A DNA stretch of 64,000 bases, taken from Pseudomonas sp. TCU-HL1. Lineage in GTDB: Bacteria > Pseudomonadota > Gammaproteobacteria > Pseudomonadales > Pseudomonadaceae. The stretch is taken from positions 4,402,001 to 4,466,000 of the forward strand of contig NZ_CP015992.1 of NCBI RefSeq assembly GCF_001708505.1, given 5' to 3'. The first letter of the stretch is position 1, and each line of letters starts with the position of its first letter. Below, in pieces: positions 1-7,807 of this stretch. The notes under the pieces are model-generated. The model ran no database searches. It was given only the letters and a program-made list of their open reading frames with translations, and was not told the DNA's origin. A program made the translations under genes and the position numbers.

Positions 1-393
1 GTTTTCCTGATGGACTCCCTCAACGCCGGCGACGGTCTGATGTACCGCTCCATCTCCGCGACTTGGACACACCACGCAGGTTACATCGCCATCATCTCGC
101 TGGAAGGCGCCACTGCCGTGCTGTGCTGGATTGGCGGTATCCGGTTGCTGCGCGCGCGCCATGCCGGCAACCGGGACTTCCATACGGCCAAGGCCTGGGC
201 GGTGGCGGGTCTGACCCTGGGCTTCCTCACCTGGCAGGTAGCCTTCATGTCGGTGGGCGGAGAATGGTTCGCCATGTGGATGTCGGAAAAATGGAATGGC
301 GTGCCCAGCGCCTTCCGTTTCTTCATCACGCTGCTGATGGTGCTGATCTATGTGACACTGCCCAATGACGGGATGGAGCCCAATCAGCCCTGA
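1..393 (+). CDS. DUF2165 family small membrane protein, 5' end outside window
   Basis: The reading frame is open from base 1 (codons GTT TTC CTG ATG GAC) to a TGA at 391-393. The start most likely lies upstream: DUF2165 proteins are usually about 160 residues and only about 130 are visible. Visible hydrophobic segments are around AIISLEGATAVLCWIGGI, a middle segment near AVAGLTLGFLTWQVAFM and a last one near FFITLLMVLIYVTL. The pattern MDS-(x)n-MYR followed by an H-x-x-Y-x-x-I-x-x-E stretch is what I remember of DUF2165, a predicted small inner-membrane protein of unknown role. Nothing links it to the chromate genes downstream except proximity. Confidence 0.6.
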   Translation, partial: VFLMDSLNAGDGLMYRSISATWTHHAGYIAIISLEGATAVLCWIGGIRLLRARHAGNRDFHTAKAWAVAGLTLGFLTWQVAFMSVGGEWFAMWMSEKWNGVPSAFRFFITLLMVLIYVTLPNDGMEPNQP

Positions 394-478
394 ATGGATA
401 GGGGCCAATCCCACCACTGGCCCCAACCGTAGCGTGAACACTGCGCGCACCGACTCCGCGCGGGAATAGAACCCGGGA

Positions 479-530
479 GCAAATTCATTCGCGAAGCAGG
501 CCTGTGTGATCCCATCGCGAATGAATTCGC
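479..530. repeat. REP-like inverted repeat
   Basis: The arm GCAAATTCATTCGCGA (479-494) pairs with TCGCGAATGAATTCGC (515-530), with one mismatch across 16 positions and a 20-bp spacer. The GCGAATGAATTCGC core is the kind of short extragenic palindrome dispersed in many Pseudomonas genomes. Only one copy is seen in this window, so the REP assignment rests on recall of the family. Confidence 0.55.
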
Positions 531-546
531 TTCACAGTCAGAAGCA

Positions 547-702
547 TCAAGACAACAGGCTCACCACCGCATAGCGGCCGAAGTTGGCCGGGGCGACCAC
601 AATCTGGGTGACGGCGTCGTAACTGCCGGGCTTTTGCGCATCGGCAGGCAGTGCCTCTTGAGGTCCAGCAGTCTCCCAGCCTTGCGTGCACAAGGGGGGT
701 GT
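547..702 (-). pseudogene. C-terminal remnant of an unrecognised gene
   Basis: On the minus strand an open stretch bounded by stop codons (rc of 703-705 and 547-549) encodes a protein-like tail ending ...VTQIVVAPANFGRYAVVSLL-S. It has balanced composition and normal GC-rich third positions, unlike the other frames here, but there is no start codon context and the frame closes upstream. It could be the surviving 3' end of a gene deleted when the chromate genes arrived. I do not recognise the family. Confidence 0.25.
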
Positions 703-764
703 TTACGGTGTACCGCCATCGCTGCGAAGGACGGCGAGCCCATCCGTAAGATAGAAGGCGCTTC

Positions 765-782
765 CCTGTTTCCCCAAACAGG
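765..782. promoter_or_regulatory. Palindrome upstream of chrB, candidate operator
   Basis: CCTGTTT-CCCC-AAACAGG is a perfect inverted repeat with 7-bp arms, ending 41 bp before the chrB start. It lies in the stretch where a chrB promoter should be and has no T-run after it, so it is more likely an operator than a terminator. ChrB proteins regulate their own operon in chromate-resistant proteobacteria, so it is a candidate ChrB site. This is inference. Confidence 0.35.
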
Positions 783-823
783 AATAATGTTGCGCTTACT
801 ACATTTATTGTTATTTACGCTGC

Positions 824-1768
824 ATGAAAAATTGGCTGAGCTTGATCATCGGTCTACCCACGGCGAACGCGACCGCGCGCATGCGCGCCTGGCGTGCCCT
901 CAAGGCAAGCGGCGCTGCGGTGTTGCGCGATGGCGTCTATCTCCTGCCGGACACCTCAGGGTGCCTCGAGGCCCTCTCCTCCATCGAGCGCGACATCCTC
1001 TCGATCAACGGAACCGCCTATCTGCTCCCCATCCAGGACCCGCAGGGTGAACGCTTCATTCCGCTGTTCGACCGGAGCGAGGACTACACGAGCCTGAGCG
1101 CCGAAATCGACGCTTGTCGCGATCAACTGACGACAGACAACGCCTTGGCCTCCACCAAGCAAATCCGCAAGCTGCGCAAGGCGTTCGCCCAGCTGACAAG
1201 CATCGACTTCTTCCCTGGTCCGGCACGCCAGCGTGTCGATACGGCACTGCAAGAGCTGGAGTCCGCCGTCAGCCTTGCCCTGTCGGCAGACGAGCCGTGC
1301 AGCCATGACCAGCCCATCCCCGCACTCATGCGGCAGGACTATCAGGGGCGTATCTGGGCCACCCGCAAACGCCCTTGGGTCGACCGCCTCGCCAGCGCCT
1401 GGCTGATCCGCCGTTATATCGACCGGGACGCCCGCATCCTCTGGCTGGACACTCCCCAGGATTGCCCAGCGAATGCCCTCGGCTTCGATTTCGACGGCGC
1501 GGCCTTCAGCCATGTCGGCAACCGCGTCACCTTCGAGACCTTGCAAGCGAGCTTCGCGCTGGACGCACCGTCCCTGGGAAAAGTCGCGGCACTGGTGCAT
1601 TACCTGGACGTAGGCGGCGTCCAGCCGGTGGAAGCGGCAGGCGTCGAACGGGTGCTGGCCGGTCTGCGGGCAAGCATCCTCGACGATGATCAACTCCTGG
1701 CCGCTGCCAGTGCCATCTTCGATGGCCTGCTGACAGCCTTCGTGCACGAAGAGAAAAACGATGAGTGA
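824..1768 (+). CDS. chrB: ChrB chromate-sensing / resistance regulator
   Basis: This 314-residue protein has the full ChrB layout. The N-terminal half contains W-x-x-L-I-x-x-L-P-T and R-A-L-K-x-x-G-A-A-V-L-R-D-G-V-Y-L-L-P. The C-terminal half starts near residue 173 with W-A-T-R-K-R-P-W-V-D-R-L-A-S-A-W-L-I-R-R, the signature of ChrB C-terminal domains, followed by a region around H-Y-L-D-V-G-G. ChrB proteins are cytoplasmic and needed for chromate-induced expression of the chr operon. The gene overlaps chrA by 8 bp (ATGA type), so the two are translationally coupled. The ATG at 824 has only a weak ribosome-binding site. A palindrome at 765-782 is the best candidate control site. Confidence 0.88.
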   Translation: MKNWLSLIIGLPTANATARMRAWRALKASGAAVLRDGVYLLPDTSGCLEALSSIERDILSINGTAYLLPIQDPQGERFIPLFDRSEDYTSLSAEIDACRDQLTTDNALASTKQIRKLRKAFAQLTSIDFFPGPARQRVDTALQELESAVSLALSADEPCSHDQPIPALMRQDYQGRIWATRKRPWVDRLASAWLIRRYIDRDARILWLDTPQDCPANALGFDFDGAAFSHVGNRVTFETLQASFALDAPSLGKVAALVHYLDVGGVQPVEAAGVERVLAGLRASILDDDQLLAAASAIFDGLLTAFVHEEKNDE

Positions 1769-3125
1769 ATCCAGCCTGCGCTCCGCTGACGAACCGCAAT
1801 CGGGCATCGCCCCCGTGGGCCTGTTCCAGGCATTCCTGTTCTGGCTAAAGCTCGGCTTCATAAGCTTCGGCGGTCCGGCCGGGCAGATCGCGATCATGCA
1901 CCAGGAGCTGGTGGAACGGCGGCGCTGGATCAGCGAGCGGCGCTTCCTCCACGCGCTGAATTACTGCATGTTGCTGCCCGGCCCGGAGGCCCAGCAGCTG
2001 GCCACCTACATCGGCTGGCTGATGCATCGCAGCTGGGGCGGCATCATCGCCGGGGCCCTGTTCGTACTGCCATCGCTGTTCATCCTGATCGCGCTGTCCT
2101 GGGTCTACATCGCCTTCGGCGACGTGCCAGTGGTGGCCGGACTGTTCTATGGCATCAAGCCGGCGGTGACCGCCATCGTCCTCCAGGCAGCCCATCGCAT
2201 CGGCTCACGGGCGCTGAAGAACAACTGGCTATGGGGCATTGCGGCTGCCGCCTTCGTCGCCATTTTCGCCCTCAACCTGCCTTTCCCCCTGATCGTGCTT
2301 GGCGCAGCACTGCTCGGCTATGTCGGCGGTCGAATCGCGCCAGACAAGTTCGCCCTAGGCGGTAGTCACGGTGCGGCCAAGGCCGACTACGGCCCGGCAC
2401 TGATCGATGACCACACGCCGACGCCCGAGCATGCGCGGTTCCGCTGGTCGCGCCTGCTGATGCTGGCAGTCATCGGTGCCCTGCTCTGGCTGCTGCCCAT
2501 GGGCCTGCTCACCGCCGCTTTCGGCTGGCAAGGCACCCTGACGCAGATGGGCTGGTTCTTCACCAAGGCCGCCCTGCTCACCTTCGGCGGCGCCTATGCG
2601 GTGCTGCCCTACGTCTACCAGGGGGCAGTCGGGCACTACGGCTGGCTGACCCCGACCCAGATGATCGACGGCCTGGCCCTGGGCGAAACCACGCCCGGAC
2701 CGCTGATCATGGTGGTGGCTTTCGTCGGTTTCGTCGGCGGCTACGTGAACCCGATGTTCGGCGCCGACCAGGCCTTCCTCGCCGGCGCCGTGGCCGCCAG
2801 TCTGGTCACCTGGTTCACCTTCCTGCCGTCCTTCCTCTTCATCCTCGCCGGTGGGCCGCTGGTGGAGTCCACCCACAACGAGTTGAAGTTCACCGCACCG
2901 CTGTCCGGCATCACCGCCGCCGTGGTCGGCGTGATCCTCAACCTGGCACTGTTCTTCGGCTACCACGTGCTCTGGCCGGAAGGCTTCGGCGGCCGTTTCG
3001 ACTGGCCTTCGGCACTGATCGCCCTGGGCGCGGCCGTAGCGCTGCTGCGCTTCAAGCGCGGCGTCATCCAGGTGCTGGCGGCCTGCGCCCTGGCCGGGCT
3101 GGTGGTGCATTTACTGCAGATCTGA
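1761..3125 (+). CDS. chrA: ChrA chromate efflux transporter (long-chain CHR family)
   Basis: 454 residues, the usual size of bidomain ChrA. The two homologous CHR halves are visible. The N-half has L-G-F-I-S-F-G-G-P-A-G-Q-I-A at about 30-44 and L-L-P-G-P-E-A-Q-Q-L-A-T-Y-I-G-W near 70-86. The C-half has F-F-T-K-A-A-L-L-T-F-G-G-A-Y-A-V-L-P-Y near 270 and L-G-E-T-T-P-G-P-L-I. About ten hydrophobic segments place it in the inner membrane, where CHR proteins export chromate. It overlaps chrB and is followed 30 bp later by the rhodanese gene, so the three form one operon. Confidence 0.93.
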   Translation: MSESSLRSADEPQSGIAPVGLFQAFLFWLKLGFISFGGPAGQIAIMHQELVERRRWISERRFLHALNYCMLLPGPEAQQLATYIGWLMHRSWGGIIAGALFVLPSLFILIALSWVYIAFGDVPVVAGLFYGIKPAVTAIVLQAAHRIGSRALKNNWLWGIAAAAFVAIFALNLPFPLIVLGAALLGYVGGRIAPDKFALGGSHGAAKADYGPALIDDHTPTPEHARFRWSRLLMLAVIGALLWLLPMGLLTAAFGWQGTLTQMGWFFTKAALLTFGGAYAVLPYVYQGAVGHYGWLTPTQMIDGLALGETTPGPLIMVVAFVGFVGGYVNPMFGADQAFLAGAVAASLVTWFTFLPSFLFILAGGPLVESTHNELKFTAPLSGITAAVVGVILNLALFFGYHVLWPEGFGGRFDWPSALIALGAAVALLRFKRGVIQVLAACALAGLVVHLLQI

Positions 3126-3155
3126 GTAAAGCCCCACGGGGCTGGGAGGTGAGCG

Positions 3156-3476
3156 ATGAGCCGGATCACCCGTTGCGAATTGATGGAATGGCAAACGGCA
3201 GGACGCAGCTTCACCCTCCTGGATGTGCGCCGCGCCGCCGTGCGCACCGCCGATGCAGCGGAGATTCCCGGCGCGCGCTGGCTGGACCCGGAGTCGGTGT
3301 TCAGCTGGAAGGACTCGGTGCCACGGGAACGGCCCGTAGTGCTCTATTGCGCCCATGGCCATGAAATCAGCCAGGGCATCGCGGCCACCCTGGACGTGAT
3401 GGGGCTCGATGCCCGCTACCTGATCGACGGGTTTGCGGGTTGGCGCGATGCCGGCCAGTCCACCCAGGGCCTGTAG
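3156..3476 (+). CDS. Single-domain rhodanese, chromate operon
   Basis: 106 residues forming one rhodanese domain: L-L-D-V-R-R near residue 21 and an active-site loop C-A-H-G-H-E-I-S beginning at Cys65. The start ATG at 3156 lies 30 bp after the chrA stop with a purine-rich GAGGTGAGCG ahead of it. Rhodanese-like genes recur in chr operons (called chrE in some) and are thought to deal with chromium-thiol adducts; that role is inferred from context. A full set of catalytic residues is present. Confidence 0.82.
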   Translation: MSRITRCELMEWQTAGRSFTLLDVRRAAVRTADAAEIPGARWLDPESVFSWKDSVPRERPVVLYCAHGHEISQGIAATLDVMGLDARYLIDGFAGWRDAGQSTQGL

Positions 3477-3496
3477 AAGCAGGCGGGAGGCGCTCC

Positions 3497-3645
3497 ATGA
3501 AATGGGTTACCCGCGAACGTCCATGGCCTTCAAATCCTCCTACTCCATCAAACAGGGCGGGCTGGGCATCGGCTTGATCATGGTGAAACAGATCATGGAG
3601 CGCTTCGGCGGCCGAGACTCGCTACAGCGCAATCCGCAGGACTTG
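3497..3645 (+). pseudogene. Scar of two gene fragments: chrB-type 5' end joined to a histidine-kinase 3' piece
   Basis: An ATG at 3497 with a GGGAGG ribosome-binding site opens M-K-W-V-T-R-E-R-P, the usual beginning of short C-terminal-type ChrB proteins, then goes out of frame after nine residues. From about 3522 another frame reads F-K-S-S-Y-S-I-K-Q-G-G-L-G-I-G-L-I-M-V-K-Q-I-M-E-R-F-G-G, resembling the G-box end of a sensor-kinase ATPase domain. Neither is functional. The two fragments sit back to back directly after the rhodanese gene and mark a deletion or recombination junction. Confidence 0.5.
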
Positions 3646-4362
3646 AAGCACCGCAAGATGGCCGGGGTAGAAAAAGTATCCCCAGCGCCGGACAGGCCAG
3701 ATATCCACGGCAATTCTCTGGCGAAGCAGCCAGAGCCCCCAAAGCGGCGTGGCGAATGCTGTGGTGAGTATGGCCACGGTCTCAAAGGTGAGTCCCGAGT
3801 CAGCCAACCAGCGATTGCGGCTATTGGCCAACAGCGCCAGCGTCGCCGGGAGCAGCCACCACCAGTAGGAACGCTTGATCGCCAGTAGCAGTGCGGCGGG
3901 CAACAGCACCCCGACAGCGCCATACATCAGGCGTGAATGGAGGGCCGTGACGATCAGCAAGGTCGCCGTCGCCAACAACAAGCTCGTGCGGTCGCGGTGA
4001 TGTACGCCCCACGCCAGCAGAAGTCCGAGCATCAGGGTTGGCATCACGTTGAGGGTGCTGCTCAAAGGGGATAGCAGGCGGTAGGGCAATTCGGACATAA
4101 CCGAGAAGACCATGAGCCAGCCGAGGTAACGAGTATTGCCGTCGTTGAACAGATCCCCAGGACGGGTGCGGGCGACGTTGGCTGCGATTCCCAGGCAAAA
4201 CAGCGGAAAGGCTGCCCGACCGACGACGAACAACCAATCGGCATCAGTCCAGAGATAGCGAAGGTGATCCGCCAGCATGGTCAGCATGGCGGCCCATTTG
4301 ATGAGATCCAGGCTGCCGTTTCGTGCCCCCTTCAAGCTGGGCTCCTGAAGCTCAAGTGCCAT
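3622..4362 (-). CDS. TraX-like polytopic membrane protein
   Basis: 246 residues with about seven hydrophobic helices and the opening D-L-I-K-W-A-A-M-L-T-M-L-A-D-H, then V-G-R-A-A-F-P-L-F-C-L-G-I-A-A-N, which match the TraX family (PF05857). TraX of F acetylates pilin; chromosomal homologues are common in pseudomonads with unknown substrates. It sits 3 bp after rcnA on the same strand, so it is probably co-transcribed with the metal exporter, although no functional link is known. Its C-terminus runs to the gene-fragment scar at 3497-3645 and may have been altered there. Confidence 0.7.
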   Translation of the reverse strand: MALELQEPSLKGARNGSLDLIKWAAMLTMLADHLRYLWTDADWLFVVGRAAFPLFCLGIAANVARTRPGDLFNDGNTRYLGWLMVFSVMSELPYRLLSPLSSTLNVMPTLMLGLLLAWGVHHRDRTSLLLATATLLIVTALHSRLMYGAVGVLLPAALLLAIKRSYWWWLLPATLALLANSRNRWLADSGLTFETVAILTTAFATPLWGLWLLRQRIAVDIWPVRRWGYFFYPGHLAVLQVLRIAL

Positions 4363-4365
4363 GTA

Positions 4366-5511
4366 TCAGCCCAGCTGGGCGCTCAGTCCCATCCAGCCAT
4401 GGATGCCGACGTAGATGCCCACGCCGATGATCAACAGGCTGGACAGGTAAGGCGCACGACGCGCCACGGTGCCCAGCCAGGGCCAGCGGTTGGAAGCCCG
4501 CCGTGCACCGATAGCCGCTGCCGCCCCCACGCTCACCAGGGTCAGGGCCAGGCCAATGCTGAAACACAACACCAGCACGGCTCCGAGGGCGACTTCCTTC
4601 ACTTGCAAGCAGAGCAGCAGCACGGTGATCGCCGCCGGACAGGGGATCAGCCCTCCCGTCAGGCCGAACAGGATGATCTGTCCCGTCGTCACGCTCCGAT
4701 TGGCAAAGCGCTTGCGGATATCGTTCGCATGGGCGCGCTCGTGGGCGTCCTGGTAGCCCTCCAGCGACAGCTCCAGCCCGTCCAACTGGGCATGACTGTG
4801 GTCGTGCCCATGTTCGCGGAAGTCCAGGTCGTAGTCGTGGGAGTGATTGCCGTGACCCAGGCTCAGCCGCACGCCGAACTCATGAGGCTCTGGAATCTCA
4901 TCCACGGACTCCAGGTAGCCGCCGCGATCTGCGAACGCAAAACGCCGCATGCGTCCATCCGCTCGGGTGGTCTGCAAGGTCACCTCGCCAGCCGCCCAGG
5001 CGTGACCACTGAGTACGTTCAAGCGCCAGCGTGGCGGTACCCCTTCCTCGAAAATCGACACCTCGACACGCCCGTGGCCAGTGTCGATGCGGCGGGTTTC
5101 GTCATGATGGTGATCGTGCGAGTGATCGTGGTGATGGTCGTCGCCCTGCTCGAAGCGCCACATCTGCTCGCCGCGCCAGGTGCGCCAGAGCATCCACAGC
5201 GCGATGGCCACGATGATCACCGCAGACGCCAGTTGGAAATACGGCTCGGAGGTCTCAGCGTCGAGGTTCTGCCCCAGGTACATACCGCCCAGGGCGACCA
5301 GCCAGACCACGGCGGTATGCGAAACGGTGGCGGCCAGCCCCAGCAGGACCGCCTGCTTCACAGTGCCGCGTACCGCCACGATGAAGGCCGCCATCATCGT
5401 CTTCGAATGGCCTGGTTCCAGGCCATGCAAGGCCCCCAGGAGGATGGCGCTCGGGAAATAGAGCCAGGCGTGAGCCGGCCCCTGTTGCAACAGTTCGGCG
5501 AAAGTGGACAT
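4366..5511 (-). CDS. rcnA: RcnA-type nickel/cobalt efflux protein
   Basis: 381 residues of the NicO/RcnA family, inner membrane. H-G-L-E-P-G-H-S-K at residues 29-37 is the first metal motif. A cytoplasmic or periplasmic loop has a His/Asp-rich run at 126-137 and a second His-rich patch (H-G-H-D-H-S-H). The second half has G-L-T-G-G-L-I-P-C-P-A-A, also diagnostic. The protein exports Ni2+ and Co2+. It lies 6 bp after the RcnR-type regulator gene, so they form one operon controlled by the palindrome at 5843-5860. The about 120-residue insertion between the two membrane halves is longer than in E. coli RcnA. Confidence 0.88.
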   Translation of the reverse strand: MSTFAELLQQGPAHAWLYFPSAILLGALHGLEPGHSKTMMAAFIVAVRGTVKQAVLLGLAATVSHTAVVWLVALGGMYLGQNLDAETSEPYFQLASAVIIVAIALWMLWRTWRGEQMWRFEQGDDHHHDHSHDHHHDETRRIDTGHGRVEVSIFEEGVPPRWRLNVLSGHAWAAGEVTLQTTRADGRMRRFAFADRGGYLESVDEIPEPHEFGVRLSLGHGNHSHDYDLDFREHGHDHSHAQLDGLELSLEGYQDAHERAHANDIRKRFANRSVTTGQIILFGLTGGLIPCPAAITVLLLCLQVKEVALGAVLVLCFSIGLALTLVSVGAAAAIGARRASNRWPWLGTVARRAPYLSSLLIIGVGIYVGIHGWMGLSAQLG

Positions 5512-5517
5512 GGCAGG

Positions 5518-5805
5518 TCAGAGGTATTTGGTGATCTGTTTGAATTCTTCCAGCGGAGCGCGCTCGCCGCTGGTGAGCGCACCCACGGTGTGTTCCAGGC
5601 AATGGTCGATATGGTCCTGGATCAAGGTGCGCTTGGCCTGGCAGACGGCCTTCTCCACCGCGTGCAATTGCTGGGCGATGTCCACGCAGGCGCGACCGTC
5701 CTCAATCATGGTGACGATGCTGCGCAGATGGCCTTCTGCCCGCTTCAACCTTTTGACGATTTCGCTATGACTTTGGTGCTGATGACCGTGTTCGTGCTTG
5801 CTCAT
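5518..5805 (-). CDS. CsoR/RcnR/FrmR family metal-responsive repressor
   Basis: 95 residues, DUF156 fold: R-L-K-R-A-E-G-H-L-R-S-I near 19-30, C-V-D-I-A-Q-Q at Cys40, and D-H-I-D-H-C at 64-69. Cys40 plus the N-terminal His cluster (H-E-H-G-H-Q-H) and His65 fit the nickel/cobalt-binding pattern of RcnR/DmeR better than the Cys-His-Cys set of copper CsoR. It is first in an operon with rcnA and should release DNA when Ni or Co binds. Its likely site is the GC-tract palindrome directly upstream. Confidence 0.85.
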   Translation of the reverse strand: MSKHEHGHQHQSHSEIVKRLKRAEGHLRSIVTMIEDGRACVDIAQQLHAVEKAVCQAKRTLIQDHIDHCLEHTVGALTSGERAPLEEFKQITKYL

Positions 5806-5842
5806 CGCAAGACCCCGTGCAACGATAGTGACCGTCGCATCC

Positions 5843-5860
5843 TATCCCCCCGGGGGGATA
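5843..5860. promoter_or_regulatory. Perfect GC-tract palindrome, RcnR/CsoR-type operator
   Basis: TATCCCCCCGGGGGGATA is a perfect 18-bp palindrome, 37 bp upstream of the regulator gene and 46 bp before the divergent His-rich gene at 5907. Operators of RcnR/DmeR/FrmR proteins have a G/C tract flanked by AT arms, so the site probably controls both directions. Confidence 0.75.
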
Positions 5861-5906
5861 TAGCAAACACACCCAACAAACACTCTTCGGGTCTGGTAGA
5901 GCGGAA

Positions 5907-6260
5907 ATGCTTGGCAACGCTGTCAGAACACAGGTGGTAGTCGTGCTGCTCCTGGCCATGCTCATGGGCTGGGTCGGACACGCCTCCGCTCTGCTGTCCA
6001 ATGCCAACCAGTCCGTCTCCGATGCTACGCATGGCCATCCGCACGACGACTTTGAGCCGCTGAGCTGCCAGGCCTGTAGCGGCCACTTCCACGCGCCTTA
6101 CACCGCCGATCACCTGCACGAAACCCCGCACCTTAACGCGCGACTGGAACTCCCTGCGCAACCAGGCCACAGCCTCCCCGCAGCCCTTGCGCAACTACCC
6201 CTGCCCAACGGCCCAGTGTTCCTCATCGAGCGGCCCCCACGTACCCGGTTCGTGCTCTGA
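5907..6260 (+). CDS. Small exported His-rich protein, CzcI-like
   Basis: 117 residues with a hydrophobic N-terminal signal (about residues 9-28, ending G-H-A-S-A), then a His-rich segment (H-G-H-P-H-D-D, C-Q-A-C-S-G-H-F-H) that could bind divalent metal, and a C-terminal I-E-R-P-P-R-T. The latter recalls CzcI, a small periplasmic protein encoded with cobalt-zinc-cadmium exporters. It is divergent from rcnR-rcnA across the shared GC palindrome and is followed at 47 bp by the HupE gene. Periplasmic metal buffering is inferred from composition and position. Confidence 0.55.
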   Translation: MLGNAVRTQVVVVLLLAMLMGWVGHASALLSNANQSVSDATHGHPHDDFEPLSCQACSGHFHAPYTADHLHETPHLNARLELPAQPGHSLPAALAQLPLPNGPVFLIERPPRTRFVL

Positions 6261-6307
6261 ACGCAGCCGCAATGCGGCTCCAGACCATTACAACCAGGAC
6301 TGACTCA

Positions 6308-7045
6308 ATGCAATCGCAATCCCAAAGCGGAGTGGGCGCTGTCATCGCGCGCCTGCGTCGACCGCTGCTCCTGCCCCTGCTGGCAATCGCCCTGCTCTTC
6401 GCAGCCATACCCGACGCGCTCGCCCACGGCGTGCCCGAAGGCGACAAGGGCTTCATCCAGGAAAGTACCGGCGTACTGCTGCTGCCCTTCATCTACATGG
6501 GCGCCAAACACATGATCACCGGCTACGATCACCTGCTGTTCCTCTTCGGCGTGATCTTCTTCCTTTACCGACTCAAGGACGTGGGGCTGTACGTCACCCT
6601 GTTCGCGGCTGGCCACTCGATCACCCTGCTGTTCGGCGTGCTGACCAGCGTCAGCATCAGTGCCTACGTCATCGACGCCATCATTGGTTTCTCGGTGGTC
6701 TACAAGGCACTCGACAATCTGGGCGCCTTCCAGCGCTGGTTCGGCTACCAGCCGGATACGCGAGCGGCCACGCTGATCTTCGGCCTGCTCCACGGCTTCG
6801 GCCTGGCCACCAAGATCCAGGAGTTCGAGATCTCCCCGGATGGCCTGGTTGCCAACCTGATCGCCTTCAACGTCGGCGTCGAGATCGGCCAGCTGCTGGC
6901 CCTCGGCGCCATCCTCATTCTCATGGGCTACTGGCGGCGTACGGCCAGCTTCTGGCGCCACGCCTACACCACCAACGTCGCCATGATGAGCGCCGGTTTC
7001 CTCCTGATGGGCTACCAGCTCACCGGCCTCATCGTCTCCCAGTAA
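6308..7045 (+). CDS. HupE/UreJ-2 family membrane protein, putative metal permease
   Basis: 245 residues from the ATG at 6308. An N-terminal hydrophobic segment ends at P-D-A-L-A-H-G, a likely signal or first helix, followed by the family core M-I-T-G-Y-D-H-L-L-F-L-F and F-A-A-G-H-S-I-T-L-L-F-G, then G-L-L-H-G-F-G-L-A. These match the longer HupE/UreJ family, whose short relatives carry nickel for hydrogenase or urease. There is no hydrogenase or urease gene here, so a role in nickel/cobalt movement with the neighbouring rcn genes is the inference. It lies in a run of three same-strand genes (5907-7768). Confidence 0.8.
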   Translation: MQSQSQSGVGAVIARLRRPLLLPLLAIALLFAAIPDALAHGVPEGDKGFIQESTGVLLLPFIYMGAKHMITGYDHLLFLFGVIFFLYRLKDVGLYVTLFAAGHSITLLFGVLTSVSISAYVIDAIIGFSVVYKALDNLGAFQRWFGYQPDTRAATLIFGLLHGFGLATKIQEFEISPDGLVANLIAFNVGVEIGQLLALGAILILMGYWRRTASFWRHAYTTNVAMMSAGFLLMGYQLTGLIVSQ

Positions 7046-7057
7046 GGACTCCTGATC

Positions 7058-7768
7058 ATGTTCAATACCCAGCTTCCGACCCTCAACGAACTTCCCTCTT
7101 CGGTCCAACTGCTGCGCTCCACGGTGATCGCGCTGATCACCGCTGGTGCGCTGCTGGTCACCGTGGTCATGCCCTCGGAATACGCCATTGACCCCACCGG
7201 GGTCGGCCGCGTCCTGGGCTTGACCCAGATGGGTGAGATCAAGCTGCAACTGGCTGAAGAAGCCGTTGCCGACGAAGCAGCCGCCGCCAGCACCGAACGG
7301 GCACCTGCAGTCACGGCCCCGGCAGCGGTGGCTGTCGCCCCGGCGGCTCCGGCTCCCGAGCCTGCTCAAGCCAAACCCGCCGTGGTCGAGCCCCAGACTG
7401 CTACACCGACCGAACCGGCGCCCTCCAAACCAGAAGTCGCCGGGCAACAGCATGAAATGAGCATCACCCTGAAGCCGAACCAGGGGGCCGAGATCAAGCT
7501 GGAAATGAAGAAAGGGGCCAAGGTGAACTACCTCTGGACCGCCAACGGCAGCGTGGTGAACTACGATACCCACGGCGACCCATACGGCGCTCCGCGCGAC
7601 TTCTACCATGGCTACGGCAAGGGCCGCGCTACCCCCGAAGACTCAGGCATGCTGGAAGCCGCCTTCGACGGCAAGCACGGCTGGTTCTGGCGCAACCGCA
7701 CCAACAAGCCGGTTACCGTCACCCTGCGCACCCAAGGCGACTACATCAGCATCAAGCGGGTGATCTAA
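7058..7768 (+). CDS. Membrane-anchored Pro/Ala-rich protein of the HupE neighbourhood
   Basis: 236 residues: one N-terminal transmembrane helix (about 20-40, ...V-I-A-L-I-T-A-G-A-L-L-V-T-V-V), a low-complexity Ala/Pro/Glu linker at about 65-130, then a globular C-terminal domain with L-K-P-N-Q-G-A-E-I-K-L-E-M, W-T-A-N-G-S-V-V-N-Y-D-T-H-G-D and the aromatic G-W-F-W-R-N-R. I remember such proteins as 'transmembrane anchor' proteins next to HupE genes, without known function. It starts 12 bp after the HupE stop, is the last gene of the unit and is followed by a strong terminator. Confidence 0.65.
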   Translation: MFNTQLPTLNELPSSVQLLRSTVIALITAGALLVTVVMPSEYAIDPTGVGRVLGLTQMGEIKLQLAEEAVADEAAAASTERAPAVTAPAAVAVAPAAPAPEPAQAKPAVVEPQTATPTEPAPSKPEVAGQQHEMSITLKPNQGAEIKLEMKKGAKVNYLWTANGSVVNYDTHGDPYGAPRDFYHGYGKGRATPEDSGMLEAAFDGKHGWFWRNRTNKPVTVTLRTQGDYISIKRVI

Positions 7769-7773
7769 AAGCA

Positions 7774-7807
7774 AGACCGGCCCCGCAAGGGGCCGGTCTC
7801 TTTCTCA
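7774..7807 (+). terminator. Rho-independent terminator
   Basis: AGACCGGCCCC (7774-7784), loop GCAA, GGGGCCGGTCT (7789-7799), followed by CTTTCTC. The 11-bp GC-rich stem begins 5 bp after the preceding stop codon. Confidence 0.85.

Noticed and set aside
4264..5940. Plus-strand frame of about 558 codons over rcnA and the regulator gene
   Set aside because: Antisense to rcnA and rcnR-type genes, both with clear motifs.
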